A stretch of 64,000 bases of DNA from Theropithecus gelada (Eukaryota > Chordata > Mammalia > Primates > Cercopithecidae): NCBI RefSeq assembly GCF_003255815.1, contig NC_037668.1, positions 90,077,451-90,141,450 on the forward strand. Reading direction: 5' to 3'. Within the stretch, counting starts at the first letter, position 1. Every line of letters begins with the position of its first letter. The notes under the pieces are model-generated. The model made no database searches and was not told the origin of the DNA. It saw only the letters and a list, made by a program, of their open reading frames with translations. Positions 1 to 10,488 of the stretch are shown one piece after another. The position numbers and the translations under genes were made by a program.

Positions 1-135
1 CTCTAGCTGTTCTCCCCTACTAATCTGTAAGCTTGTGAAGATCAGAATTCTTGCACATCTCGTTCCCGTGTCACCCTCAACTCCTTATGTCTAACTCATG
101 GCAGACACTCAGTCCATGGTTCCCAAATGAACAAA
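1..135 (+). repeat. L2 LINE 3'-end relic
   Basis: The order of words (an 'aatctgtaagcttgtgaag' block, then 'ggcagacactcag') follows the 3' end of ancient L2 LINEs. It is diverged and cut by the window edge. Confidence 0.45.
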
Positions 136-189
136 ATAATAGGAGCAAAATTATCTGTCTTCAAAGGGAACCCATGGACAGAAACTAAC

Positions 190-390
190 AGGAGCTAAGC
201 GCTTACACTGGGAATCAGCTACTGAGTATAATTTCTCATTTCACCCTCATACAAGCAATCCTAGGAAACAGGAACATGTCCAAGTTACAAACGAGGAAAC
301 TAAGGCACAAAGAGTCCATGTGGCCAATCCAAAGTTACCCAGTTAATTAGGAGCAGGATAGCTTGTGTGACTCCATCATTCCACAGTTCC
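190..390 (-). repeat. MIR SINE relic
   Basis: It reads as a reversed MIR: 'gctaagcgcttaca', 'gaggaaactaaggcacaaag', then the region matching the reversed tRNA-like head. Heavily diverged. Confidence 0.6.
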
Positions 391-1737
391 TTTCCAAGCC
401 TATGGGGCAAGGGGGGGCGATAAGGAAGTGAAGACCAAGGCTGACCATTCAAAATCCAGCAAAGAAGCAGTCACTTGGCAGACAGCGATGATAGTCCACG
501 TGCAGCTACCAGGCCAGACTGGAAACCGTTCCAGCCGGATCCACCCTCAGTGCCCAGGAGCACGGGTTTCCCCAGGTCAGCCCAACTCCCGTGGCATTTA
601 TCCGCACCCTCTCCTCTCCACGCTTACTCCTTTTACGATGCCATTTTCAAGCTCATTTCTAACCTCAAATCCAAATATAAAGAGACCATCCCTTACTTAG
701 TCTTGAAACAAACCTGGTTCTGTACTTTTGTTCTCTTCAAACCTCTTTTTATTCTGCAATAATAAAAATGTGGTATTTCATCCCAGAGCAGGCTGCATGC
801 CAAAATAAATAGCACCTTGGATTTCCTTGAAAAGACAGCTTGGCTCAAGTCTCAGCCTCACTGCCATGAGAATTCTTGGAGAATTCAACCTTACAAAGTC
901 AAGTATTTATCAAGGTAGTTCACCAGACAGCAACCCTGCCAATCTCTGCATGACCCCTTGCAAAGACAAAGCACCGTTTCCAAAAGAGAAAAAAAAAAAA
1001 TCACCCATACCTCGGACTGATCATGCCAAGATGATGAGAGCTTCCCGTTTCCCCATCCCAGGACCCCAGCCTTTCAAGTGTAAATATTCCCTGTGCCAAG
1101 AAGCAGGAGGCATCTGACCACTGCTTCTAAACATTGAGAGGGCCGAAGCCTGGACACCAGGGGAGGTGAGAAGCACTGAGAAAGATTCTGCCAACCGAGT
1201 TCTCCAGCGGGCTCACTTCCTGCCGACCCGGGAAACAAAGAGATAACTCCTGCTCAACAAATGACACATTAACACAATCTCATTAACTCCATTCCCACAT
1301 TTTTTGCAAGTGTCTGTCATTTTCGCCTGCATTGCAGCAGCTGAATCTGGAGCTTCACGAAGAAGAGAAAACAGTCGGGAGGAACACTGTGCCCACATTA
1401 CCTTCCCTTGCATCCTCCCGCTGCATAGCCCACAGCAGGGAGGACTCGTCTCCTTCCCAGAAAGCCAGGTTTGGGCTGCAGGGCCGGAGCTGATAGCTGG
1501 TGCCTTCAGCACAGCCGCGAATGTTTTGCAGCTGTTAAAGGACTTCGTCAGGTGATCCGTGACCTTGCTGGAAAAGCAAATACTGACTTCCTTTTTGCTC
1601 TCGGGAATAGGTGAGTGGGATCAGAAAGGAATTCACTGCTCAATAAGCCAAGACTGGATCTTGCAGAAAGAGGAAGAACTCTCACATCCTTCAACTGGAA
1701 AGTTAGTTCCCAGAGCTGCCATCGCTTCGGAGGAACA
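391..1737. other. Unique DNA, no gene recognised
   Basis: I see no repeat family, splice-flanked exon or RNA gene here. Short open frames at 428-700, 475-762 and 827-1117 lack codon bias or recognisable domains. A short A-run lies near 990. Confidence 0.5.
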
Positions 1738-1819
1738 CATCTAAAGACATCCAAACAACACACAATCTTCCTTCTTGACATCTAAAGACATCCAAACAAC
1801 ATACAATCTTGCTTCTTGA
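1738..1819 (+). repeat. 41-bp tandem duplication (two units)
   Basis: Units 1738-1778 and 1779-1819 both begin 'catctaaagacatccaaaca' and end 'cttcttga'. They differ at only two sites (c/t and c/g), so this is a fairly recent local duplication in otherwise unique DNA. Confidence 0.9.
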
Positions 1820-1850
1820 CTCCTCCGAATCTGGCAGCTCATCTGAGCAG

Positions 1851-1925
1851 CTATAATTAATTATGAGCTCCTTCTTCCTCCCTGCAGCTGATGTGGCTCA
1901 TTAATGAATTTGTTCCTAATGAGGA
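1851..1925. promoter_or_regulatory. Homeodomain-type AT palindrome cluster
   Basis: The 12-bp perfect palindrome ATAATTAATTAT (1853-1864) is followed by CATTAATG (1899-1906). An inverted pair, CTCATTA (1897-1903) and TAATGAG (1917-1923), overlaps it. TAATTA/ATTA cores are the known target of homeodomain proteins. An enhancer role is inference. Confidence 0.35.
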
Positions 1926-2739
1926 CGTAGCCTTCTTAGAGTTGAAACCCTTCAGTAGTGCATCACTTTCTTCCTGGCTCTGCTTTAGAAACATCCTTCC
2001 CTACCCTCTCCTGGGGTCCCAGGACCACATGAAGCCTCTGATCATTAAACAAACGGAAGTCTGTCGGGGCAGAGCCGAGACAGAAACAATGACCAGTAAA
2101 TTCCTGGGGCTGGACCGGCAGCTCCTTATTCCTACTGCTCTACCAATCTGCTGCCCTAGAGCACCAAAACACACCCAATTCTGGCAGGAAGGAAAAAGCA
2201 AGGAAGTACCTGCTGTGACGACCAAATTACTGTTCAGTGGATCCAGCTCGAGGCAGGGTTTCTAACTGCAGCGCAGACCAGAGACTCTGAGAGGCAGGGT
2301 GCAGGAGCCAGGGAGCAGGCAAGAGCAAGGTTTCAGAGTGTCCCGGGCAAGCACAGTGGAGGATCTTCCTACAGCCCAAAGCTGCTGCAGTTCTTAGGAG
2401 CAGAGACAGGTGTGAGGTGCAGGCACCAGACTCCACGCTCTCCAAACCCTGTGCTGCTCCCGGACCTGAAGGAGCGGGGGTGGTCCAGGACAGACCAGGA
2501 AAGCGTCTGGGTTCCTTTATGCAGACTCAGTAAAAGGATTAGAGGGACCTTGTTCCTTCACCTCTTGGTGCTCTAACCAAGTGAGGCTGTGCTGGGAAAT
2601 GAAGCCTCACAGTAAGACACATCAGATGCAGCCCTGACCTTCACTGACACTGACTGTCTGGATGTGCCTTCCAAGACAGAGCAGGTTCCTGTCTAACCCA
2701 TGCTGAAATTGATGCTGGCAAGGAGTGTCACCCTGAAAC
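1926..2739. other. Unique DNA, no gene recognised
   Basis: GC-moderate, repeat-free to my eye. Open frames at 1891-2265 (+) and 2227-2445 (-) show no family similarity that I can name. Confidence 0.45.
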
Positions 2740-2950
2740 ACTGCCTGCATCGAGCCTGGTGCACTTGCAAAGCACTTTCCGTCCTGTGTCCCATTTATCC
2801 TTGCATCAGTGCTTGAAGCAGCCAGACCAGGGACGAAACTCCCCATTGTAAAGGTGAAGAAAATGAGAGACAGTCTAAGTGGTTTCCCTTGGGTCATCCA
2901 GGAGCAAAGAGTCCTGGGGTAAAGTTCTGTGTTCTTCCCATTGCCCTGGA
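2740..2950 (-). repeat. MIR SINE relic
   Basis: Reversed MIR order: 'cttgcaaagcactttcc', 'ccattgtaaaggtgaagaaa', then 'gtcatccaggagcaaagagt'. Old and diverged. Confidence 0.5.
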
Positions 2951-3820
2951 TCAAGTTCCTTACTTTTCTTGGAAGATTCTAGAGACTCTTGCTCAAGATG
3001 GAGGTTAGGAGACTTTGCAAAGCACACAGGGTGACGTGGTGGTAGGCAAGTCTATGGAATACCAACATTACTTTTCTCAGCTGGTAAAAGTATTTTTCCA
3101 GTTAACTGAGTACGCAGACCCATCATCAGAATAAAAAAGAATCCAAAGTATACCTTGAACTCTAAGGGTATTGAAAAATATACTGCGGAGCAAGCTGCTT
3201 CTCTGATACACTTCAAATGATCATTGACCATCCTTCTAAACTGGCCAGAGAACAGCTGGAGACACACAGCATTTCTCTAAGATGCAGGCGGAAGAAAAGC
3301 CCTCCATGTTTCCAGGTCCGACGCCTTTCCAGCCACCCGCCCTTCCCCTCTGGTCTATCTATGTGAGCAAGATAAGCACTCTCTTTGCCTCTCCCGGGAT
3401 AAATTCTTCCTTATCCAGGACAGGGAGGTGAGATGTTTTCCTCCAGAGCAATGCCTTGCCTGCAAGACCCCACGTTCTACCTGGGATGCTGTTCACTTTC
3501 TCTGCCTGTCCAGTTCCTCCACTCAGACATCCCCAAGTGCAGTGACCATCCTTCCAGCTGCCACTGTCCCTGTCTGCCTGCTACTGCAGCGTGTGGCATC
3601 ATATTCTAATTGCTGCTTCTGCATCTGTCTCCTGGCCAGCATCACAGGCTGACTGCTCTGTAAAGTTTGTGAACTGAACTTATCTACAATCCCTGCAGCT
3701 CTGAACGTAGGCGACCTCTTCGGCCACTTTCTTACATGTCAAGGGAGCACTCTGCTATTCCCACAGCCTCCAGGCCTCTTATCAGATTTTAAAAGACTAC
3801 AGAATGAGGGAAGGTAATAT
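2951..3820. other. Unique DNA, no gene recognised
   Basis: No repeat or RNA gene recognised. The section 3300-3650 is C/T-rich and may hold a diverged L2 fragment, but I cannot support that firmly. Confidence 0.4.
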
Positions 3821-4183
3821 GGGTTGAGTATCTTTTATCCGAAATGCTCAAGACCAGAAGTTTTTTGGATTTTGAATTGTTCTGGATTTTGGAATATTTG
3901 CGTATACATAATAAGATATCTTGGGAATGGGACCCAAATCTAAAAAGGAAATTTATCCGTTTCATCTATGCCATATCACAGCATCTCAAGGTAATTTTAA
4001 ACATAAAATTTGAAATAATTTTGTGCATGCAACAAAGTTTTGACTGCACTTTGACTGTGACCTGTCATAAGAGGTCTAGTATGGAATTTCCTACTCCTGG
4101 TGTCACGTCAGTGCTCAAAAAATTTCAGATTTTGAGGCATTTTAGATTTTGGATTTTCAAGTTAGTTCTACCTATAGTAGTCC
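3821..4183 (+). mobile_element. Tigger-group DNA transposon relic
   Basis: It begins 'gggttgagtatcttttatcc' and carries the repeated 'ggattttggaatatttg' and 'attttagattttggattttc' blocks of non-autonomous pogo/Tigger elements known in primates. There is no transposase frame. The 3' edge is indistinct, so the subfamily is not named. Confidence 0.6.
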
Positions 4184-4218
4184 CTGCAACAGTGCCACCA
4201 ATCAGCTTGGATCTGATG

Positions 4219-4221
<3 letters not shown>

Positions 4222-4260
<39 letters not shown>
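4222..4260 (+). repeat. (CA)n microsatellite
   Basis: About 18 CA units in nearly pure run, preceded by a broken 'cacacatacac'. The C/A-rich composition continues to about 4290. Probably polymorphic. Confidence 0.95.
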
Positions 4261-4263
<3 letters not shown>

Positions 4264-4341
4264 ACGCACCCATCCACACATCCACACTCCCTCATCACAT
4301 TCCCTTGACTTATCCAGACCTCCTCCTTCTGGGGAAAGGCT

Positions 4342-4902
4342 TGCATGTTTTGTACCCTCCAAAATCTCATGTTGAAATGTGACTTCCAATGTTTGAAGTG
4401 AGCCTAGTGGGAGGTGTTTGGGTCATGAGCTGGATGCTTTTTATTTTATTTTATTTTAGATGGAGTCGCCCAGACTGGAGTGCAGTGGCACGGTATCAGC
4501 TTACTGCAACCTCCACCTCTCAGGTTCAAATGATTCTCCTGCCTCAGCCTCCTGAGTAGCAGGGACTACAGGCATGCCTGGCTAATTTTTGCATTTTTAA
4601 TAGAAATGGGGTTTTGCCACGTTGGCCAGGGTGGTCTCAAACTCCTGACCTCAGGAGATCTGCAGGTGGATCCTTCATGAATGGCTTGGTGCCCTCCCCA
4701 TGGTAATGAGTTCTCACTCTCAGTCTTTTCCCTGTTTGCTTTCCACCATGATTGGAAGCTTCCTGAGGCTTCACCAGAAGCAGATGCCAGCACTATGCAT
4801 CTTGCACAGCCTGAAGAACTGTGAGCCAAAATAAACCTCTTTTCTTTATAAATTCCCCAAGTCTCAGGTATTTCTTTGTAACGATGCAAAATGGACTAAC
4901 AC
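4342..4902 (+). mobile_element. MaLR LTR (MST/THE1 type), Alu-interrupted
   Basis: Before the Alu it has 'ccaaaatctcatgttgaaat' and 'gggaggtgtttgggtcatg'. After it come 'catgaatggcttggtgcc', 'gagccaaaataaacctc' and the usual end 'aaatggactaacaca'. The LTR is old enough to have received the antisense Alu at 4441-4668. Confidence 0.85.
4441..4668 (-). mobile_element. Alu, antisense, truncated
   Basis: A T-rich head ('tattttattttattttagat') leads into 'ggagtgcagtggcacgg' and ends early at 'tctgcaggtgg', lacking the first 60 or so bases of the Alu left arm. It sits inside the MaLR LTR. Confidence 0.85.
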
Positions 4903-5059
4903 AGGCTCAGTTCTTGGGCTTAGCATGAGGTGCTGGGACAGGCACTGTGCCCACTGTCTATGTCTCTAAGGGGAGAAGAAATTCTTCTGTCTTGATAACT
5001 TACCCAGGACACTCATTTGAACTCATGGTCAAGTAGGGAGGTGAGCAGAACAGGGAATG

Positions 5060-5215
5060 TTATCCTCTATTCTCCAAATGAGGAAACAACCTGTTACCAA
5101 GGTTACAGAGCTAAAAAAAGAGAAAAAGAAAAAAAGGGCAAAGCCTCAACTCAAACCCATATAGTCTGTCTCCCAGGCCAATACTCTTTCTGCTAAACCA
5201 CACATTCTGAACCAG
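5060..5215 (-). repeat. MIR SINE relic
   Basis: 'ccaaatgaggaaaca', 'ggttacagagct' and 'ctcaactcaaacccat' follow reversed MIR order. An A-rich insertion lies at about 5113-5137. Confidence 0.5.
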
Positions 5216-6560
5216 GCATGCAGGCGAATTCAGAGGACACACAAATAGCAGGACACAAGCTTCAATGCTGGTGCTGTCCAGGCACACGGTGGCCTCACCT
5301 TGAGGGAAGGTCTTCGTGAGAAGCCACAGCCACTTTCTCTAGAGGAGTCTGTGCTTTTTTGGGGGGAATTCTCCCCATGGTTTTGCCATGTCTGGGATAC
5401 CAGCATCCCCGCCTCAGACATATGTCTTAAGACCAGCAGCCAGCTTCATGCTCCCACCAAGCCACACAGACCATCTCCTGAACCAAACACGTTTATCCAC
5501 AAGAACTTTCCTGACAAGAATCACGGGACTGGAGGGAAGTTTGGCTCCTTTTGCAATTTAGAAATGCTCAACCTCTATGGCCCAGGTCCTTTCTGCCCCA
5601 TGATGGAAAAAAAGATGAACTGTCCAAGTCCAGCAAGATGGGGGCTAGGCCAGAGGGGAAAAGAGGTTCAGCTATCTGAAGAATGTGCCTTTTATCTAAG
5701 CAATCCCTTAGGCTTTTGCGCTTTACTGAGAAAGGTCAGCGCTTTGGTGGGCTGTGTGATTGCACAGGGCTGAGAAGGGCACGCTTGTTAGGTATTCACA
5801 CACTCAAATAGAGCCTCTCTGAGCAGACTGGTCACAGCCACAGTCATTCCCACAGTATGCAACTTAAATAGGCAGAGAAAGAAATTATGCATGTGAGACC
5901 TGTGGGTGCAGCCATCCAGGAGGGAAATCAGCTATTCTAAAGATTGACTCTACAAAGCAGATGTAATTTTCTGAGGGAAGAAACCAGGTCAGTTGTAGGG
6001 AGAGAGGAGGCTGCACTAACCAATGAAAAATGCTCCTTGGAGGGAAAAAAGGCGTTAGATTTGCAGGGAAAAGACCTCCACTCTGCATCTCTTTTTTTCA
6101 TTTAGACGCTTCCAAAATGCTCTTGGCCCTTGACTTAAACATACTGTAAAATCCAACTGCCAACTGCCAAATAAGAAAGCGGCATGAGCAGACAATTCAT
6201 CAAAGAAGAAATACAAATGGTTAATATTTGAGAAATGTATAACCTCACGAATTAATAATAAAAAAGATGTCAGATAAATCTTGACATGCCATACCCTACA
6301 ATGAGCCAGGGACTCTGGTCCAATCCAAACAGTATCCTATTCCCAAAAAAGCTCTGCCAAGCTTGTCCAACCTACCTTATTTTGTTGTTGTTGTTCTGTT
6401 TTGTTTTGTTTTAGGCTTTTAGCGCCTGAAGCCATGGGTTTTAGTTTCTGTCTCTAGTGATAAGCGGAAAAGAGGGATGAGGAAAGGTCTTTACTGGCCT
6501 AACCAGAAACAGAAACTAAGAACCTGTGACTGCATTCTCTCCCTTGGACACCCCTGCGTA
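5216..6560. other. Unique DNA, no gene recognised
   Basis: No repeat family or exon supported. The frame 5300-5773 (+, 157 codons) is the longest, but it has no recognisable domain and its composition is no different from the flanks. Confidence 0.4.
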
Positions 6561-6690
6561 CTGTTACTTCTATTGTCCAAAGTCAAAGCAGAGGCCTAAA
6601 GCAGTTGCCCAGGTATCGAGACCATCAGAGCCAAGATTCGCATCCATGTTTTTCTGATGCTAATATGCTGCTCTTAACCATGGTACAACA
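6561..6690 (-). repeat. MIR SINE relic
   Basis: 'gaggcctaaagcagttgcccagg', 'gccaagattcgcatccatg' and 'ctcttaaccatggtacaaca' follow the reversed MIR body and tRNA-like head. Confidence 0.5.
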
Positions 6691-7165
6691 GACTCTTATG
6701 AGTTAGAAAAACGTTTTCTCAAAGAAAGAGCCTCAGTGTTGATGAGGAGGGGACATGCCCTCCCCAGAAGATTGCAGCAGAGTGGGGGCAGCTGCAGCCA
6801 AGAGAGGACCTTCAGGCCGTGGCAATGCCTCCAAGCACACCACGAATATCTACCTGTACACTGCCTGCATATCCAATGGCACTGTCCAGTTTGTGCATGT
6901 GCATAGGGGAATCCAAAATCCAATACAGCAAAATACAATGGTAAAGAGAAGAAGACCAAAGAAGGTCATAGTCACATGTGATTTCTTTCCTTGGTGGTCT
7001 AGGAATCATAACTATTATGATGTATCCTTGGAAAATAGAAAATAAATTATTTGGGGGGGAAAGAGATGGGTAGTCAACACAATTCTGCCACCTGGCTACT
7101 GCAATTTTCATGTTCACCTATTTTGCATATTTAACATAATTGAAGGGCAAGTTCTATAGTAGATT
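6691..7165. other. Unassigned stretch with a 96-codon open frame
   Basis: An ATG frame at 6755-7045 (+) runs through Lys/Arg-rich residues (VKRRRPKK) and ends beside 'gaaaatagaaaataaa', the look of a small retroposed mRNA. I cannot match the protein to any family, and I see no clean poly(A) tail or flanking duplication. A processed pseudogene is possible, not shown. Confidence 0.2.
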
Positions 7166-7420
7166 TATAGCCTGGCTTATAGCCTGAAATCCCAGCTCTG
7201 CCACTGACTGACTGTATAACCTTGCTCAAATTACTCAACCTCCTTGTGCCTCAGTTGCCTTGCTTGTGAAATAGGACTAGTAGTATTTCCTATAAGTCAT
7301 GGAGCTGTCAGGAAGATTAAATAGGATGACAATATATGCAAAGCACTTGGAACAGAGTCCAGTACATAGTCCTGTTCAATGAGTAAATACATTAGTTATT
7401 TTTAATATAATAGTAGAAAT
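7166..7420 (+). repeat. MIR SINE
   Basis: It contains 'aatcccagctctgccactga', 'tgtgcctcagttgcc', 'gtcaggaagattaaatagg' and 'gcaaagcacttggaacag' in forward MIR order. Well preserved for its age. Confidence 0.8.
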
Positions 7421-7689
7421 TCAATTATAAATTCAATTACAAATCCAATTTTGTATTCAAAATTCTATTATATAACCATTTTTAAAAGTATAGTTTTACC
7501 TGCTTTGTAATGATTACTGTAAATGGCTATACAAACCTTCATTGACTTACACCTTATTTTCCAAACCCCTCCCTAGAGGAGGTCATGCCACCTCCTGTTT
7601 AATTCTCCCTTCAATGCTACCACAGCAGCCAGCCTGACAGACGGTCCTCACTCGGGTCTCCTGGGAAGACCCCATTTCCAGGTGGCTGG

Positions 7690-7875
7690 ATCTCAGCTGC
7701 ACGGGCTTTGAGGTAAGACAGGCCAGGTTCAAATCCTGGCTGCGTGACCCTGAGCAAATGTCCTTATTCAAAAAGAGCACAGCTCAGTACACCGTGTGAA
7801 GACCGCAGGGGATGAGGTATGCAAAGTGCTTGTGCGGGTGCCCAGGATATAATAAACACTCAATACATTTGGCTA
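7690..7875 (+). repeat. MIR SINE relic
   Basis: 'ggttcaaatcctggctgcg' and 'gaccctgagcaaatg', then 'gcaaagtgcttgtgcgg' and 'ataataaacactcaata', in forward MIR order. Confidence 0.65.
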
Positions 7876-7904
7876 CGATTACTTTTTAAAACCGCAATGT
7901 AAAG

Positions 7905-8003
7905 CAAGGAAAGGGCAAGGATCATGTTTGTTTTCTTTCTCACCCCATTTTTAACACTTACAATGATGGGAACTCAATAAAAATGTGTTGAATCAAATAC
8001 ATA
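7905..8003 (+). repeat. L2 LINE 3'-end relic
   Basis: 'gggcaaggatcatgtttg' and 'gggaactcaataaaaatgtg' followed by 'ttgaatcaaatac' is the typical L2 terminus. A short GGAT-type run follows at 8004-8032. Confidence 0.55.
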
Positions 8004-8055
8004 AATGGATGGATAGATGGGTGGATGGATCAGAGACTGTCAAAGCTGGAAAGGA

Positions 8056-8346
8056 TTTTTTTTTTTTTTTATTGAGACAGAGTCTCGCTCTGTCACCCAG
8101 GCTGGAGTGCAGTGGTGCGATCTCGGCTCACTGCAAGCTCCGCCTCCTGGGTTCACACCATTCTCCTGCCTCAGTCTCCCGAGTAGCTGGGACTACAGGC
8201 ACCTGCCACCACGCCCGGCTAATTTTTTTTTTTTTTTTTTGTATTTTTAGTAGAGACGGGGTTTCACTGTGTTAGCCAAGATGGTCTCGATCTCCTGACC
8301 TCGTGATCCACCTGTCTCAGCCTCCCAGAGTGCTGGGATCACAGGC
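8056..8346 (-). mobile_element. AluY-like, antisense: first of two identical copies
   Basis: Poly(T) then 'gagacagagtctcgctctg' down to 'gggatcacaggc', where the copy stops at an N. It matches the copy at 8348-8659 base for base apart from T-run lengths. It shares private variants such as 'gttagccaagatgg' and 'agagtgctgggatcac', so it is probably an assembly duplicate rather than a real second element. Confidence 0.9.
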
Positions 8347-8347
8347 N
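8347..8347. other. Single N: probable collapsed assembly gap
   Basis: This is the only ambiguous base in the window. It joins two copies of the same Alu, as expected where two overlapping contigs were abutted without merging. Confidence 0.85.
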
Positions 8348-8659
8348 TTTTTTTTTTTTTTATTGAGACAGAGTCTCGCTCTGTCACCCAGGCTGGAGTG
8401 CAGTGGTGCGATCTCGGCTCACTGCAAGCTCCGCCTCCTGGGTTCACACCATTCTCCTGCCTCAGTCTCCCGAGTAGCTGGGACTACAGGCACCTGCCAC
8501 CACGCCCGGCTAATTTTTTTTTTTTTTTTTTTTTGTATTTTTAGTAGAGACGGGGTTTCACTGTGTTAGCCAAGATGGTCTCGATCTCCTGACCTCGTGA
8601 TCCACCTGTCTCAGCCTCCCAGAGTGCTGGGATCACAGGCGTCAGCACCGTGCCCGGCC
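8348..8659 (-). mobile_element. AluY-like, antisense: complete copy
   Basis: Runs from poly(T) to 'gtgcccggcc'. The sequence 'ggaaaggatttttt' lies at 8049 before copy 1 and again at 8660 after copy 2. One TSD pair therefore brackets both copies, which fits a single real insertion. Confidence 0.9.
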
Positions 8660-8907
8660 GGAAAGGATTTTTTTAAACAACTTTATTGAAATATAATCTA
8701 CATACCACATAATTTACCCATATAAATTGTACTATCCAATAGTTGTAGAATATTTAGGGTTGAACAAACATCACCACAATCTAATTTTTTAAAATTGTGG
8801 TAAAATATACATGACACAATATTTATTATTTTAACCACTGAATGTATAATTTAGTGACATTAAATGCATTCACAGTGTTGTGTAACCATCATCATTATCA
8901 CTATCAA

Positions 8908-9206
8908 ATTTTTTTTGGTGTGTGAGACAGAGTCTCACTCTGTTGCCCAGGCTGGAGTGCCACAGTGTGATCTCAGCTCATTGGAACCTCTGCTTCCTGG
9001 GTTCAAGCAATTCTCATGCCTCAGCCTCCTGAGTAGCTGAGATTACAGGCATGTGCCACCATGCCTAGCTAATTTTTTGTATATTTCGTAGACACGAGGT
9101 TTCACCAAGTTGGCCGGGCTGGTCTCGAACTCCTGACCTCAAGTGATCTGCCCACCTCAGCCTCCCAAAGTGCTGGGATTACAGGTGTGAGCCACTGCAC
9201 CAGGCC
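8908..9206 (-). mobile_element. AluS-like, antisense
   Basis: Full-length: T-rich head, both arms, ending 'gagccactgcaccaggcc'. Inserted in the L1 3' UTR. Confidence 0.9.
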
Positions 9207-9756
9207 AATCATCATGATCTATACCCAAAATTTTTTCATTATCTCCAACCTGAACTCTGTACCCATTAAATAATAACTCCCCATTCTCTCCCACCCCCCG
9301 CCCCTGCTAACTCCTTTTCTACTTTCTAGCCCTATGAATCTGCCTATTCTAGGTATCTCATACAAGTGGAGTCATCTAATATTTGTCCTTCTGGATCTGG
9401 CTTATTTCACTTATATATTAAACATTCTTTCAAGTTGTAGCATATATCAAAATTTCCTCCATTTTTAAGGCTGATTAATATTCCATTGTCTGTAGATGCC
9501 ACATTTTGTTTATCCATTCATCCATGATGGCACAGGGTCACTTCCACCTTTTGGCTATTGTGAATAATGCTACCATGGGTCTTGGTGTACCAATATCTAT
9601 TCTAGTCCCTGCTTTCAGTTCTCTTGGATATATACCAAGGAGTGGAATTGCTGGGTCATACCATAATTCTATGTTTAACTTTTTGAGAAACCACCAAACT
9701 GTTTCCCACAGCGGTTGCACTGTTTTACATTCCCACCAGCGATGCATGAGGGTTCC

Positions 9757-9759
9757 TAT

Positions 9760-9794
<35 letters not shown>

Positions 9795-10080
9795 TTTGAG
9801 ATGGAGTCTCACTCTGTTGCCCAGGCTGGAGTGCAGTGGCTCAATCTCAGCTCACTGCAACCTCCGCCTCCTGGGTTTGAGTGATTCTCCCACCTCAGCC
9901 TCCTCAGTAGCTGAGACTACAGGCACGTGCTACCATGCCCAGCTAATTTTTCTATTTTTTGGTAAATATGGGGTTTCATCATGTTGGCCAGCCTGGTCTC
10001 GAACTCCTGACCTCAAGTGATCTGCCCACCTCGGCCTCCCAAAGTGCTAGGATTACGGGCAAGAGCCACCATGCCTGGCC
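9757..10080 (-). mobile_element. AluS-like, antisense, with (TATT)n tail
   Basis: The tail at 9757-9797 has become a pure ATTT/TATT microsatellite. The body ends 'gagccaccatgcctggcc'. It splits the L1 just after 'gatgcatgagggttcc'. Confidence 0.9.
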
Positions 10081-10488
10081 ATTCCAATCTCTCCATGGTC
10101 TCACCAACACCTGGTTTATGTTTGTTTGCTTTAAATTATAGCTATCCTGGTAGGTGTAGTAGGTATGAATTGGTATCTCACTGTGGCTTTGATTTGCATT
10201 TCCCTAATGACTAATTGTGTTGACTATCTTTTTCATGTGCTTATTGGTTTTTGTATATCTTCTTTGGAGAAATGTCTATTCAAGTTCTTTACCCATTTTT
10301 GAATTGGCTTGTTTGTTTGTTTGTTGTTGTTGTGTTGTGCAAGTTCTTCACATATTTAGGATATTAACCTCTTATCAGACATACGATTTGCAAAAAATTT
10401 CTTCTTGATATATTTTGCAATAATCTTGTATATGGTATAAGATAAGCTTCCAGCTTCATTCTTTTGTATAATTTAACTAATTAATTAA

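Larger units (their letters stand above)
8660..10484 (-). mobile_element. L1 (L1M type), antisense, Alu-interrupted
   Basis: Pieces at 8660-8907, 9207-9756 and 10081-10484 read in order through the reversed 3' UTR ('cttctggatctggcttattt') and the end of ORF2 ('ggagtggaattgctgggtca', 'ttctttggagaaatgtctat'). ORF2 is riddled with stops and not functional. Two antisense Alus split it, and it probably resumes at 11079. Confidence 0.85.

Noticed and set aside
4125..4382. Val/Cys and Thr/His repeat frames
   Set aside because: These arise from the (CA)n microsatellite.
8056..8659. Genuine tandem Alu duplication
   Set aside because: An N joint, identical private variants and a single outer TSD pair fit an unmerged contig overlap better.
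9506..9799. 97-codon frame across 9.5-9.8 kb as a host gene
   Set aside because: It reads through reversed L1 ORF2 and an Alu tail.
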